Positions 43,127 through 53,559 are shown, counted from the first letter of the stretch. The stretch is DNA of 64,000 nucleotides from Chloroflexota bacterium (GCA_016838895.1 JAEKNU010000014.1:17649-81648), one strand, 5' to 3'. The notes: a model not told the origin generated them from the sequence alone. Numbers and translations: made by a program.

Positions 43127-43549
43127 CTACCGGTCCATGGCTTTGCCCAACAGCTCAGTTAGCGTGGTTATTTCCTGCTCATCCAGATTGGCGGTCAATA
43201 CCGACACCATTCGTTGATGCACGCTATCATGCAGTTGATCAAAGTCCCTGCCCTGCGCCGTAAGCGCGATATGATAAACGCGCTTATCCTGCTGGTCCTG
43301 CACTTTTTCGACAAAACCCTTTTCAATCAGGGTATTCACAATCGCTGACACGGAAGGCTTGGTCACATCTAGTTCACGTGCCAGATCACTGAAGGTTGGC
43401 GATTCCATTTGAATAATTTTGTTAAAGTAAAGCATCTGCCGCATGGACAATTGCGAGAAGGTCTCGTCCTTAAATGCCTGTGACTCCACCTCGGCCATCA
43501 TGGCCGTGGTGACTTCTATGATTTCTGTGAGCGTCCTTTTTTCAACCAT
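43127..43549 (-). CDS. MarR family transcriptional regulator
   Basis: A 140-residue winged-helix regulator. The helix-turn-helix lies about residues 55-80 (TFSDLARELDVTKPSVSAIVNTLIEKGFV), followed by the wing QDKRVYHIALT. MarR proteins usually repress nearby genes until a small ligand binds. A palindromic operator sits 6-23 bases before the start, and a matching one precedes the methyltransferase gene downstream on the same strand, so it probably represses both. Confidence 0.88.
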   Translation of the reverse strand: MVEKRTLTEIIEVTTAMMAEVESQAFKDETFSQLSMRQMLYFNKIIQMESPTFSDLARELDVTKPSVSAIVNTLIEKGFVEKVQDQQDKRVYHIALTAQGRDFDQLHDSVHQRMVSVLTANLDEQEITTLTELLGKAMDR

Positions 43550-43554
43550 ATTAG

Positions 43555-43572
43555 TTAGTTTTTCCTAACTAA
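43555..43572 (-). promoter_or_regulatory. MarR-type operator upstream of the marR-like gene
   Basis: TTAGTTTTTCCTAACTAA lies inside a larger inverted repeat (ATTAGTTAG at 43550-43558 and CTAACTAAT at 43565-43573). It covers the region just before the MarR start, as expected for self-repression. Confidence 0.72.
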
Positions 43573-43689
43573 TAATAAATCTCTTTTATAACCCTGTCAA
43601 GGGATAGCATTTTTCCATTGTCAGGAAAAATATATCAGAGTATAATTAGTTATACTTTTCATACTTTTACAACTTTTCAGAGGTCAACG

Positions 43690-43914
43690 ATGATGAAAAT
43701 GAAAGGGAAACACGCCTGGACCGCCAAAGTCGGGGAAAAAGGGCAAATTGTCATTCCCAAAGAAGCACGCGATATTTTTGATATACACCCAGGGGATACG
43801 CTCATTTTATTGGGCGATGAAGACCAGGGCATCGCTATCATGAAAAATGAAATTCTGACAACCTTCGTGGATTCTGTGCTCAAAGCACAGAATCGGACTG
43901 AAGATCCTGAATAA
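43690..43914 (+). CDS. AbrB/SpoVT family DNA-binding protein
   Basis: A 74-residue swapped-hairpin DNA-binding protein: AKVGEKGQIVIPKEARDIFDIHPGDTLILLG. The frame opens at 43618, but the ATG at 43690 follows AGAGG at a proper distance and gives a normal AbrB length. Proteins of this group often lead operons with an ABC-2 type exporter, as here: the ATPase gene follows after 102 bases. It is probably a transition-state or local regulator of the exporter. Confidence 0.85.
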   Translation: MMKMKGKHAWTAKVGEKGQIVIPKEARDIFDIHPGDTLILLGDEDQGIAIMKNEILTTFVDSVLKAQNRTEDPE

Positions 43915-43924
43915 ATTCAAATCA

Positions 43925-43947
43925 TCACCATCAAAAATCAATGGTGA
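43925..43947 (+). promoter_or_regulatory. Inverted repeat between AbrB-like and ABC genes
   Basis: TCACCAT and ATGGTGA, a 7-bp inverted repeat with a 9-base spacer and no T tail. It may be a hairpin or a protein-binding site before the transporter genes. Confidence 0.35.
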
Positions 43948-44016
43948 CAGTAATAGAAACATCATATACGCTCCAGTTTACCTGAGCAGCCTTGATGCGT
44001 TCAAAGGAGCAATGCC

Positions 44017-44862
44017 ATGGAAGTCCTCTCTGTACAACACTTACACAAAAAATATGAATCATTCTGGTTAAAGGATGTATCTTTTTCAATGCAGCAGGGC
44101 AGAATAATGGGCTATATCGGCCGAAACGGTGCCGGAAAAACTACCACATTGAAATCCATGCTCAATCTTGTACATGCCGATAGCGGTACAATCCGCTTTT
44201 TTGGCAAGGATATGCAGGACGCTGAATTTGAAATCAAACAGCGCATCGCCTTTATCTTTGGCAGTGTTAATTACTATCCGCAAAGCAAGCTAAAGACAAT
44301 CAGCGACGTATATCGCCGGTTTTATACGAACTGGGACGAGCATGTCTATCAAAATTATTTGTCTCGTTTTGCGCTCGACCCAGAGAAGAAGATCAATCAA
44401 CTATCACAGGGCATGAGCATCAAATTTGCCCTGGCGTTGGCCCTCTCGCATCATGCCGAACTGTTTATTCTGGATGAACCCACCAGCGGACTCGATCCTG
44501 TCTCTCGTGATGAGTTGCTCACCATCTTTGAAGATCTGGTGGATCATGAAGGAGCCAGCATTCTCTTTTCCACGCATATCACCTCTGATCTCGACAAAAA
44601 TGCGGATGATATCACTTACATCAAAAACGGCCAGCTGCTAACCTCACAGAAAAAAGATGACTTTGTATCCTCTTTTCGGCTGATCAAAGGCGTATCCAAT
44701 AGCAGCAATGAGTCGTTAAAACACAAAATCATCGGCTGCAGCGAGCGCAAAGGTGAAATTTCCGGTTTGATTCGCAGTGCAGATCAAAAGGATTTCAACG
44801 ATTTTGAGATCTCGCCCGCCGATCTGGATGCCATCATGATTCACACGGAAAGGGAGGTCTGA
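44017..44862 (+). CDS. ABC transporter ATP-binding protein
   Basis: A 281-residue ATPase. Walker A is GRNGAGKT (35-42), the signature is LSQGM near 129, Walker B with LDEPTSGLD near 150-158, and a switch His in STHI. The extra C-terminal part (about 220-281) is typical of drug or antibiotic exporters of the YtrB/EcsA type. It ends one base before the permease gene, so the two are translated together. Substrate unknown; lipid-targeting peptide export is a possibility. Confidence 0.9.
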   Translation: MEVLSVQHLHKKYESFWLKDVSFSMQQGRIMGYIGRNGAGKTTTLKSMLNLVHADSGTIRFFGKDMQDAEFEIKQRIAFIFGSVNYYPQSKLKTISDVYRRFYTNWDEHVYQNYLSRFALDPEKKINQLSQGMSIKFALALALSHHAELFILDEPTSGLDPVSRDELLTIFEDLVDHEGASILFSTHITSDLDKNADDITYIKNGQLLTSQKKDDFVSSFRLIKGVSNSSNESLKHKIIGCSERKGEISGLIRSADQKDFNDFEISPADLDAIMIHTEREV

Positions 44863-44863
44863 C

Positions 44864-45511
44864 ATGTTGAACCTGCTGCGTAAAGAATTTAAATTATCCG
44901 TTCATCCAACCTGCTTTATTTTTCTTAGCTTTGGATCGATGCTGCTGATTCCCAATTACCCGTATTATGTGGCATTCTTCTATCAGACGCTGGCGATCTT
45001 TTTCATGTTCATGGCCGGCAACGCCACCAATGATATTTTCTTCACCACCTTATTACCCATCCGCAAAGTTGACGCCGTCAAAGCCAGAGTGGTCACAGTT
45101 GTGATCATAGAACTGATGCAAATTCTGTTGAGTATTCCGTTCGCCTTCCTGCGCTATATACTGCTACCCACGGATAACATGGCTGGCATGGAAGCCAATG
45201 CGGCCTTCTTTGGATTTGTACTGATCATGTTCGGTATCTTCAATTTGATTTTCTTGCCCAAGTTTTACAAGACAGCATACAAAACAGGCTGGCCCTTCCT
45301 GAATGCCAGCATCGCAATGCTGCTCTTCATCGCAGTTGTAGAAGCAGCAGTCAATCTTAATCCGGCATGGAAATTATCCCTGGATACCATCAATCCTGCT
45401 TACCTGCCCCAACAATTAATTGTTTTAGTACTAGGTTTGATTGTATTCGCTGCATTAACCCTGATAGGGAATAATCTGTCAGTTAAACGATTTGAAACCC
45501 TGGATTTGTAA
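44864..45511 (+). CDS. ABC-2 type transporter permease
   Basis: A 215-residue membrane protein with about six hydrophobic segments and a start (MLNLLRKEFKLSVHPTCFIF) typical of the ABC-2 permease group paired with YtrB-like ATPases. It would form the membrane part of the exporter with the ATPase encoded just upstream. The following 163 bases before the convergent trpA gene show no clear terminator. Confidence 0.85.
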   Translation: MLNLLRKEFKLSVHPTCFIFLSFGSMLLIPNYPYYVAFFYQTLAIFFMFMAGNATNDIFFTTLLPIRKVDAVKARVVTVVIIELMQILLSIPFAFLRYILLPTDNMAGMEANAAFFGFVLIMFGIFNLIFLPKFYKTAYKTGWPFLNASIAMLLFIAVVEAAVNLNPAWKLSLDTINPAYLPQQLIVLVLGLIVFAALTLIGNNLSVKRFETLDL

Positions 45512-45674
45512 AAGATAGTTTGTATTCCTGTATCAATGGTTTCGAGGTAGGGTGTCGTTGGGCGGTTTGTGAAATACTCATAACATATTTTCATGAGCCC
45601 AACGCACCATTTTCCGACGACACATTACAGAATAGACCTTCCAGGAAGCTCTACGCATCAGTCAAAACCAATCC

Positions 45675-46493
45675 CTATCCCCTCAACCAGCGCACAAAAT
45701 CACCAGCAGCCTTAACCGGATCGCTGCCTTTGCGCACAGCATCCGTCAGGGCCGAGCCGACAATCACGCCGTCGGCCATTTCACCCACGGCACGTACCTG
45801 TTGCGGGGTGGAGATGCCAAACCCGACTGCGGTGGGGGTATGCGCAGCCGCTTTTGCCCTGGCAGTAAAGTCGGATAACCCAACAGCTAATTCCTTGCGC
45901 GCCCCGGTTACCCCGGCCAGGGATACCAGATATAAAAATCCCGTTGTGCGCTGAGCAATCTGTTTGATACGTTCTGGTGACGAAGCCGGGGATAACATAT
46001 AGATCAAGGCCATTTCATACGATTTACAGGAGGGCTCCAGACAGACGGCTTCTTCCGGCGGTAAGTCCGGTACAATCAAACCATCCGCTTCAGCAGCCAC
46101 GGCGTCCGAAACATAGCGTTTACAGCCATAACTCAAAATCGGATTCATATAGCCCATCATAATCAGTGGTTGCTTGATCCCTCTCGTTCTTAACTCTTTT
46201 ACCATTTCCATACAGCGCGCCACGGACATGCCCTGTTCCAGGGCAACTTGCGTGGAACTTTGTATACTGGGTCCGTCGGCAAGCGGATCCGAAAAGGGCA
46301 CACCCAATTCGATCAAATCAGCACCAGCATCCGCGATGGCACAAATCACATCCAGAGAAGTCTCCTGATCCGGATAACCAAGCGTATGATATGGCATCAA
46401 TGCCGGGCGATTTTCCTTTTTTGCCTGTTCGAAGGCATTCGCAATGCGGTTCAAACCGCTGATCGTTTTGGTATACATCGGGTACAGGTTCAT
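45675..46493 (-). CDS. trpA: Tryptophan synthase alpha chain
   Basis: A 272-residue TIM-barrel subunit that splits indole-3-glycerol phosphate to indole and glyceraldehyde-3-phosphate. The catalytic Glu62 and Asp73 lie in [15 protein letters not shown]. It is the last gene of the trp operon; its start overlaps the trpB stop by 4 bases (ATGA), in keeping with the alpha2beta2 complex. Length is normal. Confidence 0.97.
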   Translation of the reverse strand: MNLYPMYTKTISGLNRIANAFEQAKKENRPALMPYHTLGYPDQETSLDVICAIADAGADLIELGVPFSDPLADGPSIQSSTQVALEQGMSVARCMEMVKELRTRGIKQPLIMMGYMNPILSYGCKRYVSDAVAAEADGLIVPDLPPEEAVCLEPSCKSYEMALIYMLSPASSPERIKQIAQRTTGFLYLVSLAGVTGARKELAVGLSDFTARAKAAAHTPTAVGFGISTPQQVRAVGEMADGVIVGSALTDAVRKGSDPVKAAGDFVRWLRG

Positions 46494-47701
46494 AGTGAAC
46501 CTCCTATAAACTTCAAAATGGTGTCCAGGTCCTTGTCCCCGCGCCCGGAGACATTCACCAGGATAATCTGATCCTTGCTCATCTGCGGTGCCAGGCGGAT
46601 GACCTCGGCAATGGCATGCGAAGATTCCAGGGCAGGTAAAATCCCCTCGCTGCTGGCCATCAACTGGAAGGCATCCAGCACGCCTTCATCATCCGCACTG
46701 GTGTATTCCACTCTTCCGCTATCATGCAAATAGGCATGTTCGGGACCCACCGCGGCATAATCCAGTCCAGCCGAGATGGAATGCGTCTCCATCACCTGAC
46801 CATCTTCATCATGCAGTAAATAGGTATAGGTACCCTGCAGCACTCCCGGCCGGCCCATTTTCTGATCGCCAAATCGAGCTGCATGCCGACCGGTATGCAA
46901 GCCGTTACCTGCCGCTTCTACGCCGATCAATTTGACGGCTTCATCATTCTGGAAGGCATCAAACAAGCCAATCGCATTGGAGCCGCCGCCCACACAGGCG
47001 ATACACACATCCGGCAGACAACCAGCCTGTTCCAGTATTTGTACACGAGCTTCGCGCCCAATCACGGACTGGAATTCACGTACCATGCTCGGATAAGGGT
47101 GCGGACCCAAAGCCGATCCCAATAGATAATGGGTATCTTTTACATTCGCCACCCAATCACGGATAGCTTCATTGACTGCATCTTTCAGGGTACGACTGCC
47201 GCTTTCCACTGGATGCACTTTTGCACCCAGCAGTTTCATACGTTGTACATTGGGCTGCTGACGTTCAATATCCACCGTGCCCATATACACCACACATTCC
47301 ATATCCAGCAGTGCCGCTACGGTAGCAGAGGCCACGCCATGCTGGCCTGCACCAGTCTCAGCCACGATGCGCTGTTTCCCCATGCGTTTGGCAAGCAAGC
47401 CCTGCCCCAGGGCATTGTTGATCTTGTGTGCACCGGTATGCGCCAGGTCCTCCCGCTTGAGGTAGATCTGGGCGCCGCCCAATTTTTTGCTGAGCCGCTC
47501 GGCATAGGTTAACGCTGTTGGACGGCCTACGTAATCCCGCAGTAAGCGCCTGAATTCCTGCTGAAATTCAGCATTTTGATGCGCTTCCAGAAAGGCTTGT
47601 TCCAGTTCCTGTACCGCAGGCATGAGTACCTCCGGGATGAATTGCCCACCGTAGGGTCCGTATTTTGCCTGCAAGCGAGGTTTGGTTAATTCCATATCCA
47701 T
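46490..47701 (-). CDS. trpB: Tryptophan synthase beta chain
   Basis: A 403-residue PLP enzyme that joins indole and serine to make tryptophan. The PLP lysine is Lys93 in HTGAHKINN, the phosphate-binding loop is GGGSNAIG, and the N-terminus [17 protein letters not shown] is typical of TrpB1. It starts 26 bases after trpF. Confidence 0.98.
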   Translation of the reverse strand: MDMELTKPRLQAKYGPYGGQFIPEVLMPAVQELEQAFLEAHQNAEFQQEFRRLLRDYVGRPTALTYAERLSKKLGGAQIYLKREDLAHTGAHKINNALGQGLLAKRMGKQRIVAETGAGQHGVASATVAALLDMECVVYMGTVDIERQQPNVQRMKLLGAKVHPVESGSRTLKDAVNEAIRDWVANVKDTHYLLGSALGPHPYPSMVREFQSVIGREARVQILEQAGCLPDVCIACVGGGSNAIGLFDAFQNDEAVKLIGVEAAGNGLHTGRHAARFGDQKMGRPGVLQGTYTYLLHDEDGQVMETHSISAGLDYAAVGPEHAYLHDSGRVEYTSADDEGVLDAFQLMASSEGILPALESSHAIAEVIRLAPQMSKDQIILVNVSGRGDKDLDTILKFIGGSL

Positions 47702-47727
47702 AAGATTTTCCCATTCAATACCGGGTG

Positions 47728-48357
47728 CTACCCGGCTAATTTTGCATTCTTAATAAATTCCTGCATCTTGAGATGATCCTTGACACCTGGGCTGATCTCC
47801 ACACCCGAGGCCACGTCTACACCCCAGGGATGCACCTGAGCAATTGCATCGGCAACATTTTCGGGGCGTAAACCACCCGCCAACAAAATCGGAAACTGCC
47901 AGGCTAAACGGGCAGCCAACTGCCAATCGGCTGTATGTCCTGTGCCGCCAAACGTACCCGGACGATAAGCATCAACCAACCAGGCCGGTGAACCTTCATG
48001 TGCAGGATACCGCGCCAGGTCAGATTGCAGACTGTCCTCATCTGCCGGTCGTAATCCCTTGAAAGCACGCGTGCCCAGTGAAGCCAAAATCTGTGGATCT
48101 TCATCGCCGCTCAATTGCGCCAGATCCAATCCACAATCATCCATAATGCTGATGATCTGCTCGGCACTGGCGTTGACAAACACGCCTACCGTGGTCACTT
48201 TGCCCTCAGGCAAAGCCTGCATAATTTCCTGGCAGGTTTGCCTTGAAATGCAACGCGGACTTTTTTCATAAAAATTAAATCCCAGCATGTCTGCGCCAGA
48301 TCCAACTGCCGCAAGCGCATCATTTATTGAAGTAATGCCGCAAATCTTAACAATCAT
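47728..48357 (-). CDS. trpF: Phosphoribosylanthranilate isomerase
   Basis: A 209-residue TIM-barrel enzyme catalysing the Amadori rearrangement of phosphoribosylanthranilate. The open frame runs back to 48510 inside trpC, but the protein begins [10 protein letters not shown] at 48357, the standard TrpF start with the catalytic Cys6; Asp in [14 protein letters not shown] is the second catalytic residue. It lies 7 bases after trpC. Confidence 0.96.
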   Translation of the reverse strand: MIVKICGITSINDALAAVGSGADMLGFNFYEKSPRCISRQTCQEIMQALPEGKVTTVGVFVNASAEQIISIMDDCGLDLAQLSGDEDPQILASLGTRAFKGLRPADEDSLQSDLARYPAHEGSPAWLVDAYRPGTFGGTGHTADWQLAARLAWQFPILLAGGLRPENVADAIAQVHPWGVDVASGVEISPGVKDHLKMQEFIKNAKLAG

Positions 48358-48364
48358 GCGTTTC

Positions 48365-49150
48365 TCAGCCTGCCAATTCTCTAACTTTTTGGGCAGTATC
48401 CGCCGCCGTGACCAGCGCCTCACCCACCAGGATGGCATCAACATCCGCCAATGCCAACTTATCCACATCCGCTTTGGTAAAGATGCCGCTCTCGGCCACC
48501 ACCACAACACCCTTGGGGATCATGCCCCGCAACTGCAGGCTGGTTTCCAGGTTGACATTGAAGGTCACCAGATCCCGATTATTAATACCCAGTACCTTAG
48601 CACCCGCATCCAAAGCGATCTGAACTTCATCGACGGCATGCGCTTCGATCAAAGCATGCATGCCCAACGCTTCGCATGATTCGCGTAAATCTCGTACCTG
48701 CACCGGATCAAGTGCCGCGACAATCAACAGCACTGCACTGGCACCGGCTGCCCGCGCTTCATATAATTGGTATTCGTCCAGGATAAAATCCTTACGCAGC
48801 ACAGGGATACGCGGACGCAAAGCAGCGATGTCCTTCAAGTACTGCAATTTACCGCAAAAGAATTTTTCGTCCGTCAATACACTAATGGCCGCTGCTCCAT
48901 TTGCACGGTAAACTTCAGCCAATTTCAGATGATCAAAATCCTTAACCAATACACCGCGAGATGGCGAAGCACATTTCACTTCAGCAATCAACCGCGGACA
49001 CTGACCGGTCTGGCATTTCAATGCCGCCTGAAAATCCAACGGGTGAACACTGTTTTCAGCAGCAATACGAACCTCAGCCAACGGTATAATACGCATGCGC
49101 TCTGCCAGTTCTATTTTTTTATGATCCAGAATCTCAGTTAAGCGGCTCAT
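48365..49150 (-). CDS. trpC: Indole-3-glycerol phosphate synthase
   Basis: A 261-residue TIM-barrel enzyme that closes the indole ring. Family motifs are visible: EVKCASPSRG, VLRKDFILDEYQ and INNRDL, then VAESGIF. It is separate from trpF, unlike the fused E. coli protein. The start overlaps the trpD stop by 4 bases (ATGA). Confidence 0.97.
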   Translation of the reverse strand: MSRLTEILDHKKIELAERMRIIPLAEVRIAAENSVHPLDFQAALKCQTGQCPRLIAEVKCASPSRGVLVKDFDHLKLAEVYRANGAAAISVLTDEKFFCGKLQYLKDIAALRPRIPVLRKDFILDEYQLYEARAAGASAVLLIVAALDPVQVRDLRESCEALGMHALIEAHAVDEVQIALDAGAKVLGINNRDLVTFNVNLETSLQLRGMIPKGVVVVAESGIFTKADVDKLALADVDAILVGEALVTAADTAQKVRELAG

Positions 49151-50169
49151 ACGGCAAATTGACTGCTGAAAGTGATCAAATGATCCAGTTTTTCCAGTGC
49201 TGCACCGCTAGATAATGATGTATCTGCCAATATCAGTGCTTTTTCAAAATCGCCGCTATCTGTTGCCAAAGCAGCCGCGCTGTTCAACAAGAGCACATCC
49301 CGTCTTGGACTATCATCCTCACCAGATAGCAAAGCACGCAGCATAGCTGCATTCTGTGTCGGTTCACCACCGCGTAAATCACCAGCTTTGCTGCGGCGTA
49401 AGCCAAAGTCGCCAGCATCCAGTTCAAAGGTTTCTACCTTGCCATTTTTCAGATGACTAACACGGTTAACACCGCTGGTGGTCAGTTCATCCAGGCCGCC
49501 ATCACCATGTACCACATAGGCCGCCTGTCCGCCCAACTCGCCCAGCACTTCTGCCATGGGTTGGGTTAAGTTGGCATCATAAACACCAATCAATTGATGC
49601 GTAGCACCTGCAGGATTGGTTAGGGGTCCCAATATATTGAAGATTGTACGTTGACCGATTTCCCGGCGTGGGCCAATGGCATGTTTCATGGCCGGGTGAA
49701 ATTTGGGCGCAAACATAAAACCGATACCCACCTGGTCAATACAGGCGGCCACTTGCTCAGGGGTTAGATCCATGTTGACACCCAACGCACCCAACACATC
49801 CGCACTGCCGCATTTGGAAGAAGCCGCGCGATTGCCATGTTTGGCAACCTTTTTCCCAGCACCGGCAATGATGAAAGCCGCCCCGGTAGAAATATTAAAT
49901 GTATGTGCGCCATCCCCTCCCGTACCAGCCGTATCCAGCAGATCACCATTCTTGTTGGCGAACGGCACCTGGCTGGCCTGGCTGCGCATGGCACGTGCCG
50001 AACCGACAATTTCCTCCACGGTCTCGCCTTTCATGCGCAGTCCAACAAGATAAGCACCGATCTGGGCAGGCGTGGCCTGTCCTGTCATAATGATCGTCAT
50101 AGCTTCTTCAGCTTCGGCGGCACTAAGATGCTGCCGATTAATAACAGATTGAATATAAGGTTTAAGCAT
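49147..50169 (-). CDS. trpD: Anthranilate phosphoribosyltransferase
   Basis: A 340-residue enzyme that transfers phosphoribose to anthranilate. The PRPP loop is GTGGDG (82-87) with NISTG just after, and [25 protein letters not shown] sequence follows. The ATG at 50169 has AGGAGA seven bases upstream and begins MLKPYIQSV; the longer frame to 50190 is less likely. It overlaps the trpG end by 8 bases. Confidence 0.96.
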   Translation of the reverse strand: MLKPYIQSVINRQHLSAAEAEEAMTIIMTGQATPAQIGAYLVGLRMKGETVEEIVGSARAMRSQASQVPFANKNGDLLDTAGTGGDGAHTFNISTGAAFIIAGAGKKVAKHGNRAASSKCGSADVLGALGVNMDLTPEQVAACIDQVGIGFMFAPKFHPAMKHAIGPRREIGQRTIFNILGPLTNPAGATHQLIGVYDANLTQPMAEVLGELGGQAAYVVHGDGGLDELTTSGVNRVSHLKNGKVETFELDAGDFGLRRSKAGDLRGGEPTQNAAMLRALLSGEDDSPRRDVLLLNSAAALATDSGDFEKALILADTSLSSGAALEKLDHLITFSSQFAV

Positions 50170-50773
50170 GGATTGTCTCCTTTTGTTCAACTAATTCGCT
50201 CGACAGCGCTTGCGGGATTGCCAGGAAATTGGTTAATAATTTCTTGCCACCTTCGGTCAGGATCGATTCCGGATGAAATTGCACGCCGAAAATCGGGTAT
50301 TCTCGATGACGCAAGCCCATTAATTCGCCATCTTCCGTGTTAGCTGTGGCAATCAACGTTTCCGGTAAGGGTTCAGGGACCATCAGTGAATGATAGCGTG
50401 TGGCCTGAAACGGAGTTGGAAGTCCTGCAAAAATGCCGTCTCCGGTATGGTAGATCGGGGAAGTTTTGCCATGCATCAATTGCGGTGCACGAACTACCTC
50501 TCCACCGAAGACGGCGCCGATACATTGATGTCCTAAACAAACGCCCAATAAAGGAATACGCGGACCTAGTTCTCGAATCACGTCACAGGAAATCCCGGCC
50601 TGACTCGGATCACCCGGTCCGGGTGAGATGACAATTGCTTGCAGCTGCAAAGCAGCCAACTCGGCCACCGAAATGGCATCATTGCGGAAAACCCGCACTT
50701 CCTGCCCCAGTTCTCCCAGGTATTGCGCCAGATTATAAGTAAAAGAATCATAGTTATCGATAATTGCTAACAT
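50162..50773 (-). CDS. trpG: Anthranilate synthase glutamine amidotransferase component
   Basis: A 203-residue class I glutaminase that supplies ammonia to TrpE. The catalytic Cys79 is in LGVCLGHQ and the His/Glu pair in VQFHPESI. The ATG at 50773 follows GAGG by five bases, so I use it in place of the GTG two codons upstream. In many bacteria the same protein serves p-aminobenzoate synthase. Confidence 0.95.
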   Translation of the reverse strand: MLAIIDNYDSFTYNLAQYLGELGQEVRVFRNDAISVAELAALQLQAIVISPGPGDPSQAGISCDVIRELGPRIPLLGVCLGHQCIGAVFGGEVVRAPQLMHGKTSPIYHTGDGIFAGLPTPFQATRYHSLMVPEPLPETLIATANTEDGELMGLRHREYPIFGVQFHPESILTEGGKKLLTNFLAIPQALSSELVEQKETIHA

Positions 50774-50791
50774 GTGCACCTCAGTGTTTCC

Positions 50792-52291
50792 TTATTCCAT
50801 ATCCTGTTCGGCCATTTCCACTGCTACAGCTAATGCCCGGGCTTTATTCATCGTTTCCTGATACTCGCTTTCAGGGTCGGAATCAGCAACAATGCCGGCA
50901 CCGGCCTGTACGGATATTTGCTTACCCTGCATGATCAAGGTTCGAATGGCTATGCAGGTATCCATAGAGCCGTCAGCACCAAAATAACCCACCGCTCCAG
51001 CGTATGGGCCGCGTTGATCTTGCTCCAAATTATCAATGATTTGCATAGCGCGAATCTTGGGTGCCCCGCTAACCGTGCCAGCCGGGAAGGTTGCCCGCAT
51101 CAGGGCAAAAGCATCCATTTCCAAGCGTAAAGCGCCTTCCACTTTGGATACAATATGCATAACATGTGAATAGCGTTCCACTTGCATTAACTCCGGCACA
51201 TGCACGGAGCCGTAATCACATACCCGCCCCAAATCATTGCGTGCCAGATCCACCAGCATGACATGCTCTGCCCGTTCCTTCGGGTCAGCCATCAAATCAT
51301 CCGCCAACAATTGATCTTCTGCGGCGTCTTTACCACGAATGCGCGTACCGGCGATCGGTCGTAAAGCAGCCACACCTTCTTCATAACGCACGTGCATCTC
51401 AGGAGAGGCACCGATCAAGTGCAAAGGTTCGCCCCCGGTTAAATTGCCAAAGTCAAAATAAAACATATACGGGGATGGATTCAAGCGCCTCAAAGCGCGA
51501 TAAACATCAAATGGCTGCGCGTTTGTTTCGCGTGACAAGCGCTGTGAAAGCACCACCTGGAAGATATCCCCTGCGGCGATGTGCTCTTTTGCCTGCACAA
51601 CGGACTGCATGAATTGCGCAGCAGTCATATTGGATTGCATTTTTTTATTTTGGAATTTGCCGACCCCCGGCTGTCTGCTGGAGGAGGTAGCAGAGGGCAA
51701 AGGACCGGCAATTTGTTCCTGAATGGTATCCAGACGGGATTCTGCTTCCGCCTGAGCAGCAGCTTCGTCCATATCACTGCGTGGGGTGGCAATCAGCATT
51801 AATTTACCAAAGGCATGATCAAAGGCAATGATCGTATCTGCCATGAGAAAGATGGCATCCGGCATACTTTCATGGGATTGCAAATCTACACTCGGTTCAA
51901 AGAAGCGCATCATTTCATATCCCAGATACCCTGCCAATCCACCCGTAAACCGCGGTAATCCGGAGACATGTTCGCTACGCATCTTTTCCAATTCGGCAGA
52001 TAACGCTGCCAAAGGATCACTGACTTCCCGCTGATTGATGTGTCCATTTTCGTGAGTCATTAAAGTGTTACCACGTAAAACATAGGCTTTGCGTGGGGAT
52101 ATACCAATAAAGGAATAGCGCGCAACCTGTTCGCCGCCGCTCACCGATTCCAATAAAAATGAAGGGCTTTCGTCTGCTAATTTTAAATATATTGAAATAG
52201 GGGTTTCCAGATCAGCCGACTGGCTGCGTACCACTAACTGTAATGGTTTCTGTAACATTGTTGCGCTTTTCTCAGCGATGTTGTCAAACAT
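50792..52291 (-). CDS. trpE: Anthranilate synthase component I
   Basis: A 499-residue chorismate-binding enzyme. The frame runs back to 52432 into the T-box leader, but the ATG at 52291 has GGAGG seven bases upstream and lies beyond the leader terminator, so it is the start. The N-terminal feedback motif LLESV is present, with GGLAGYLGYE and the catalytic C-terminal motifs IAGTRIRG, DLARNDLGRV and FPAGTVSGAPKIRAM. It opens the trpEGDCFBA operon, which is controlled by the T-box upstream. Confidence 0.96.
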   Translation of the reverse strand: MFDNIAEKSATMLQKPLQLVVRSQSADLETPISIYLKLADESPSFLLESVSGGEQVARYSFIGISPRKAYVLRGNTLMTHENGHINQREVSDPLAALSAELEKMRSEHVSGLPRFTGGLAGYLGYEMMRFFEPSVDLQSHESMPDAIFLMADTIIAFDHAFGKLMLIATPRSDMDEAAAQAEAESRLDTIQEQIAGPLPSATSSSRQPGVGKFQNKKMQSNMTAAQFMQSVVQAKEHIAAGDIFQVVLSQRLSRETNAQPFDVYRALRRLNPSPYMFYFDFGNLTGGEPLHLIGASPEMHVRYEEGVAALRPIAGTRIRGKDAAEDQLLADDLMADPKERAEHVMLVDLARNDLGRVCDYGSVHVPELMQVERYSHVMHIVSKVEGALRLEMDAFALMRATFPAGTVSGAPKIRAMQIIDNLEQDQRGPYAGAVGYFGADGSMDTCIAIRTLIMQGKQISVQAGAGIVADSDPESEYQETMNKARALAVAVEMAEQDME

Positions 52292-52310
52292 ACGATGACC
52301 TCCAGGGTTA

Positions 52311-52650
52311 AAATACAAAATCTCTCCATCCAAAGGGACGAGAGAGATTACCCGTGGTGCCACCCAATTTAGGCTGCCTGCTTTTAAAAATAAAAACCGT
52401 TGCGATGCAACGGGGTAAAAGGCCAGCCTCACTTTGTGGGGTACGTCGGTTGAAAACCGATGATACCCTTTGCCCAGATAACGGTGGCAGTTCCGGCACA
52501 GGCTACTTGATTATACTTTCGCCTTGCAGCTCCAAGAACCATTCAATGTCAGGGTTCGCATGGCATTCTCACCGATTAGCCATTCTCTGGACCGTCTGTC
52601 CAACATTTACTATTTCTCTTCACAGCTTTTATATGTGATATTTATTTGTT
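52311..52650 (-). promoter_or_regulatory. T-box leader (tRNA-Trp riboswitch) of the trp operon
   Basis: The transcript of this leader has the T-box features in order: a stem I region with the GGTGAGAATGCC apical motif, a specifier loop reading GAA-TGG-TTC with the TGG (Trp) codon at 52539-52541, a GTTATC block, the T-box antiterminator sequence TTGGGTGGCACCACGG at 52352-52367, and a terminator whose stem AATCTCTC/GAGAGATT (52319-52349) is followed by TTTTGTATTTT. Uncharged tRNA-Trp should stabilise the antiterminator and turn trpE-A on. Confidence 0.93.
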
Positions 52651-52656
52651 GGTCAA

Positions 52657-52685
52657 TTTATAGCATTTAATCAAGCACTTGTCAA
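52657..52685 (-). promoter_or_regulatory. Promoter of the trp operon
   Basis: A near-ideal housekeeping promoter: TTGACA at 52680-52685, a 17-base spacer and TATAAA at 52657-52662. Transcription should begin near 52650, at the start of the T-box leader. Confidence 0.88.
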
Positions 52686-52772
52686 GACATCTGGGTAAAT
52701 TAATCTGATGTATATAATATTTAGTGTATTCTTTGAAATAATTCATTATTCATTCATCTAGTAGGAGAAAAA

Positions 52773-53480
52773 ATGTCAGGCAAAATACGCTGGCTAGGCA
52801 ACGCATTTGTTGAATTCATCACATCAGATGGAAAAATAATCCTATTTGACCCCTGGACCAAAACTGATGGGAATCAGACCTGTCCTTTTGAAACCTCTGA
52901 TATCAAGAAAGCCGATTTGGTATTGGTCAGCCATGATCATTTCGATCATGTTGGTTCAGCAGCAGCCATATGTAAACAAACTGGTGCCATACTCGGTGGA
53001 CAGGATGAAACAATCAAGCGCATTATGAAAGAGGAAGGCATCTCTGAAGAACAGGTCGTGAATCATGGTTCAGGCTCTATTGTGGGTGGCGGTGCCGAGT
53101 TGGATTGGGTAAAAATTGTCAGCACACCTGCCATTCACACTTCCAACACCTCGGTTCCAAGTGGAACCATTGTGATCAGCAGTGACGGAACCACCATCTA
53201 TCATGCCGGAGATACCAGCATCACCGCTGAAATGGAAATCTTTGCTCGTTTATATCCTTTAGATGTAGCCATCCTGCCCATATTCGGCATCGCCACCATG
53301 GACGGTGTACAGGCCAGCGAGGCTGTACGCTTGATGAAGCCCAAACAGGTTATGCCAATTCATTTTGATTTTCGCTCAGAGCCGGAAAAAGTCTTGAACG
53401 AATTTCTCGCCTTATGCCAATCTGTGAATCCGCTGGTAAAAACATTGTGCCCCATTCCAGGAATTTATTTTGAGGTTTGA
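52773..53480 (+). CDS. Metal-dependent hydrolase, MBL fold (UPF0173-like)
   Basis: A 235-residue metallo-beta-lactamase-fold protein. The metal motif is SHDHFDH (His54, His56, Asp58, His59); further ligands are in AIHTS and YHAGDT, with a late PIHFD. Members of the UPF0173 group are hydrolases of unknown substrate. AGGAG precedes the ATG. It is divergent from the trp operon and ends before a perfect palindrome. Confidence 0.88.
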   Translation: MSGKIRWLGNAFVEFITSDGKIILFDPWTKTDGNQTCPFETSDIKKADLVLVSHDHFDHVGSAAAICKQTGAILGGQDETIKRIMKEEGISEEQVVNHGSGSIVGGGAELDWVKIVSTPAIHTSNTSVPSGTIVISSDGTTIYHAGDTSITAEMEIFARLYPLDVAILPIFGIATMDGVQASEAVRLMKPKQVMPIHFDFRSEPEKVLNEFLALCQSVNPLVKTLCPIPGIYFEV

Positions 53481-53559
53481 TTTATATTAACCTCGATTTA
53501 TTCCCAACGAAAGAAAACTGTTCCTCGGTTGGTTTGTGTTTTTCTTTGTCATAAACATA

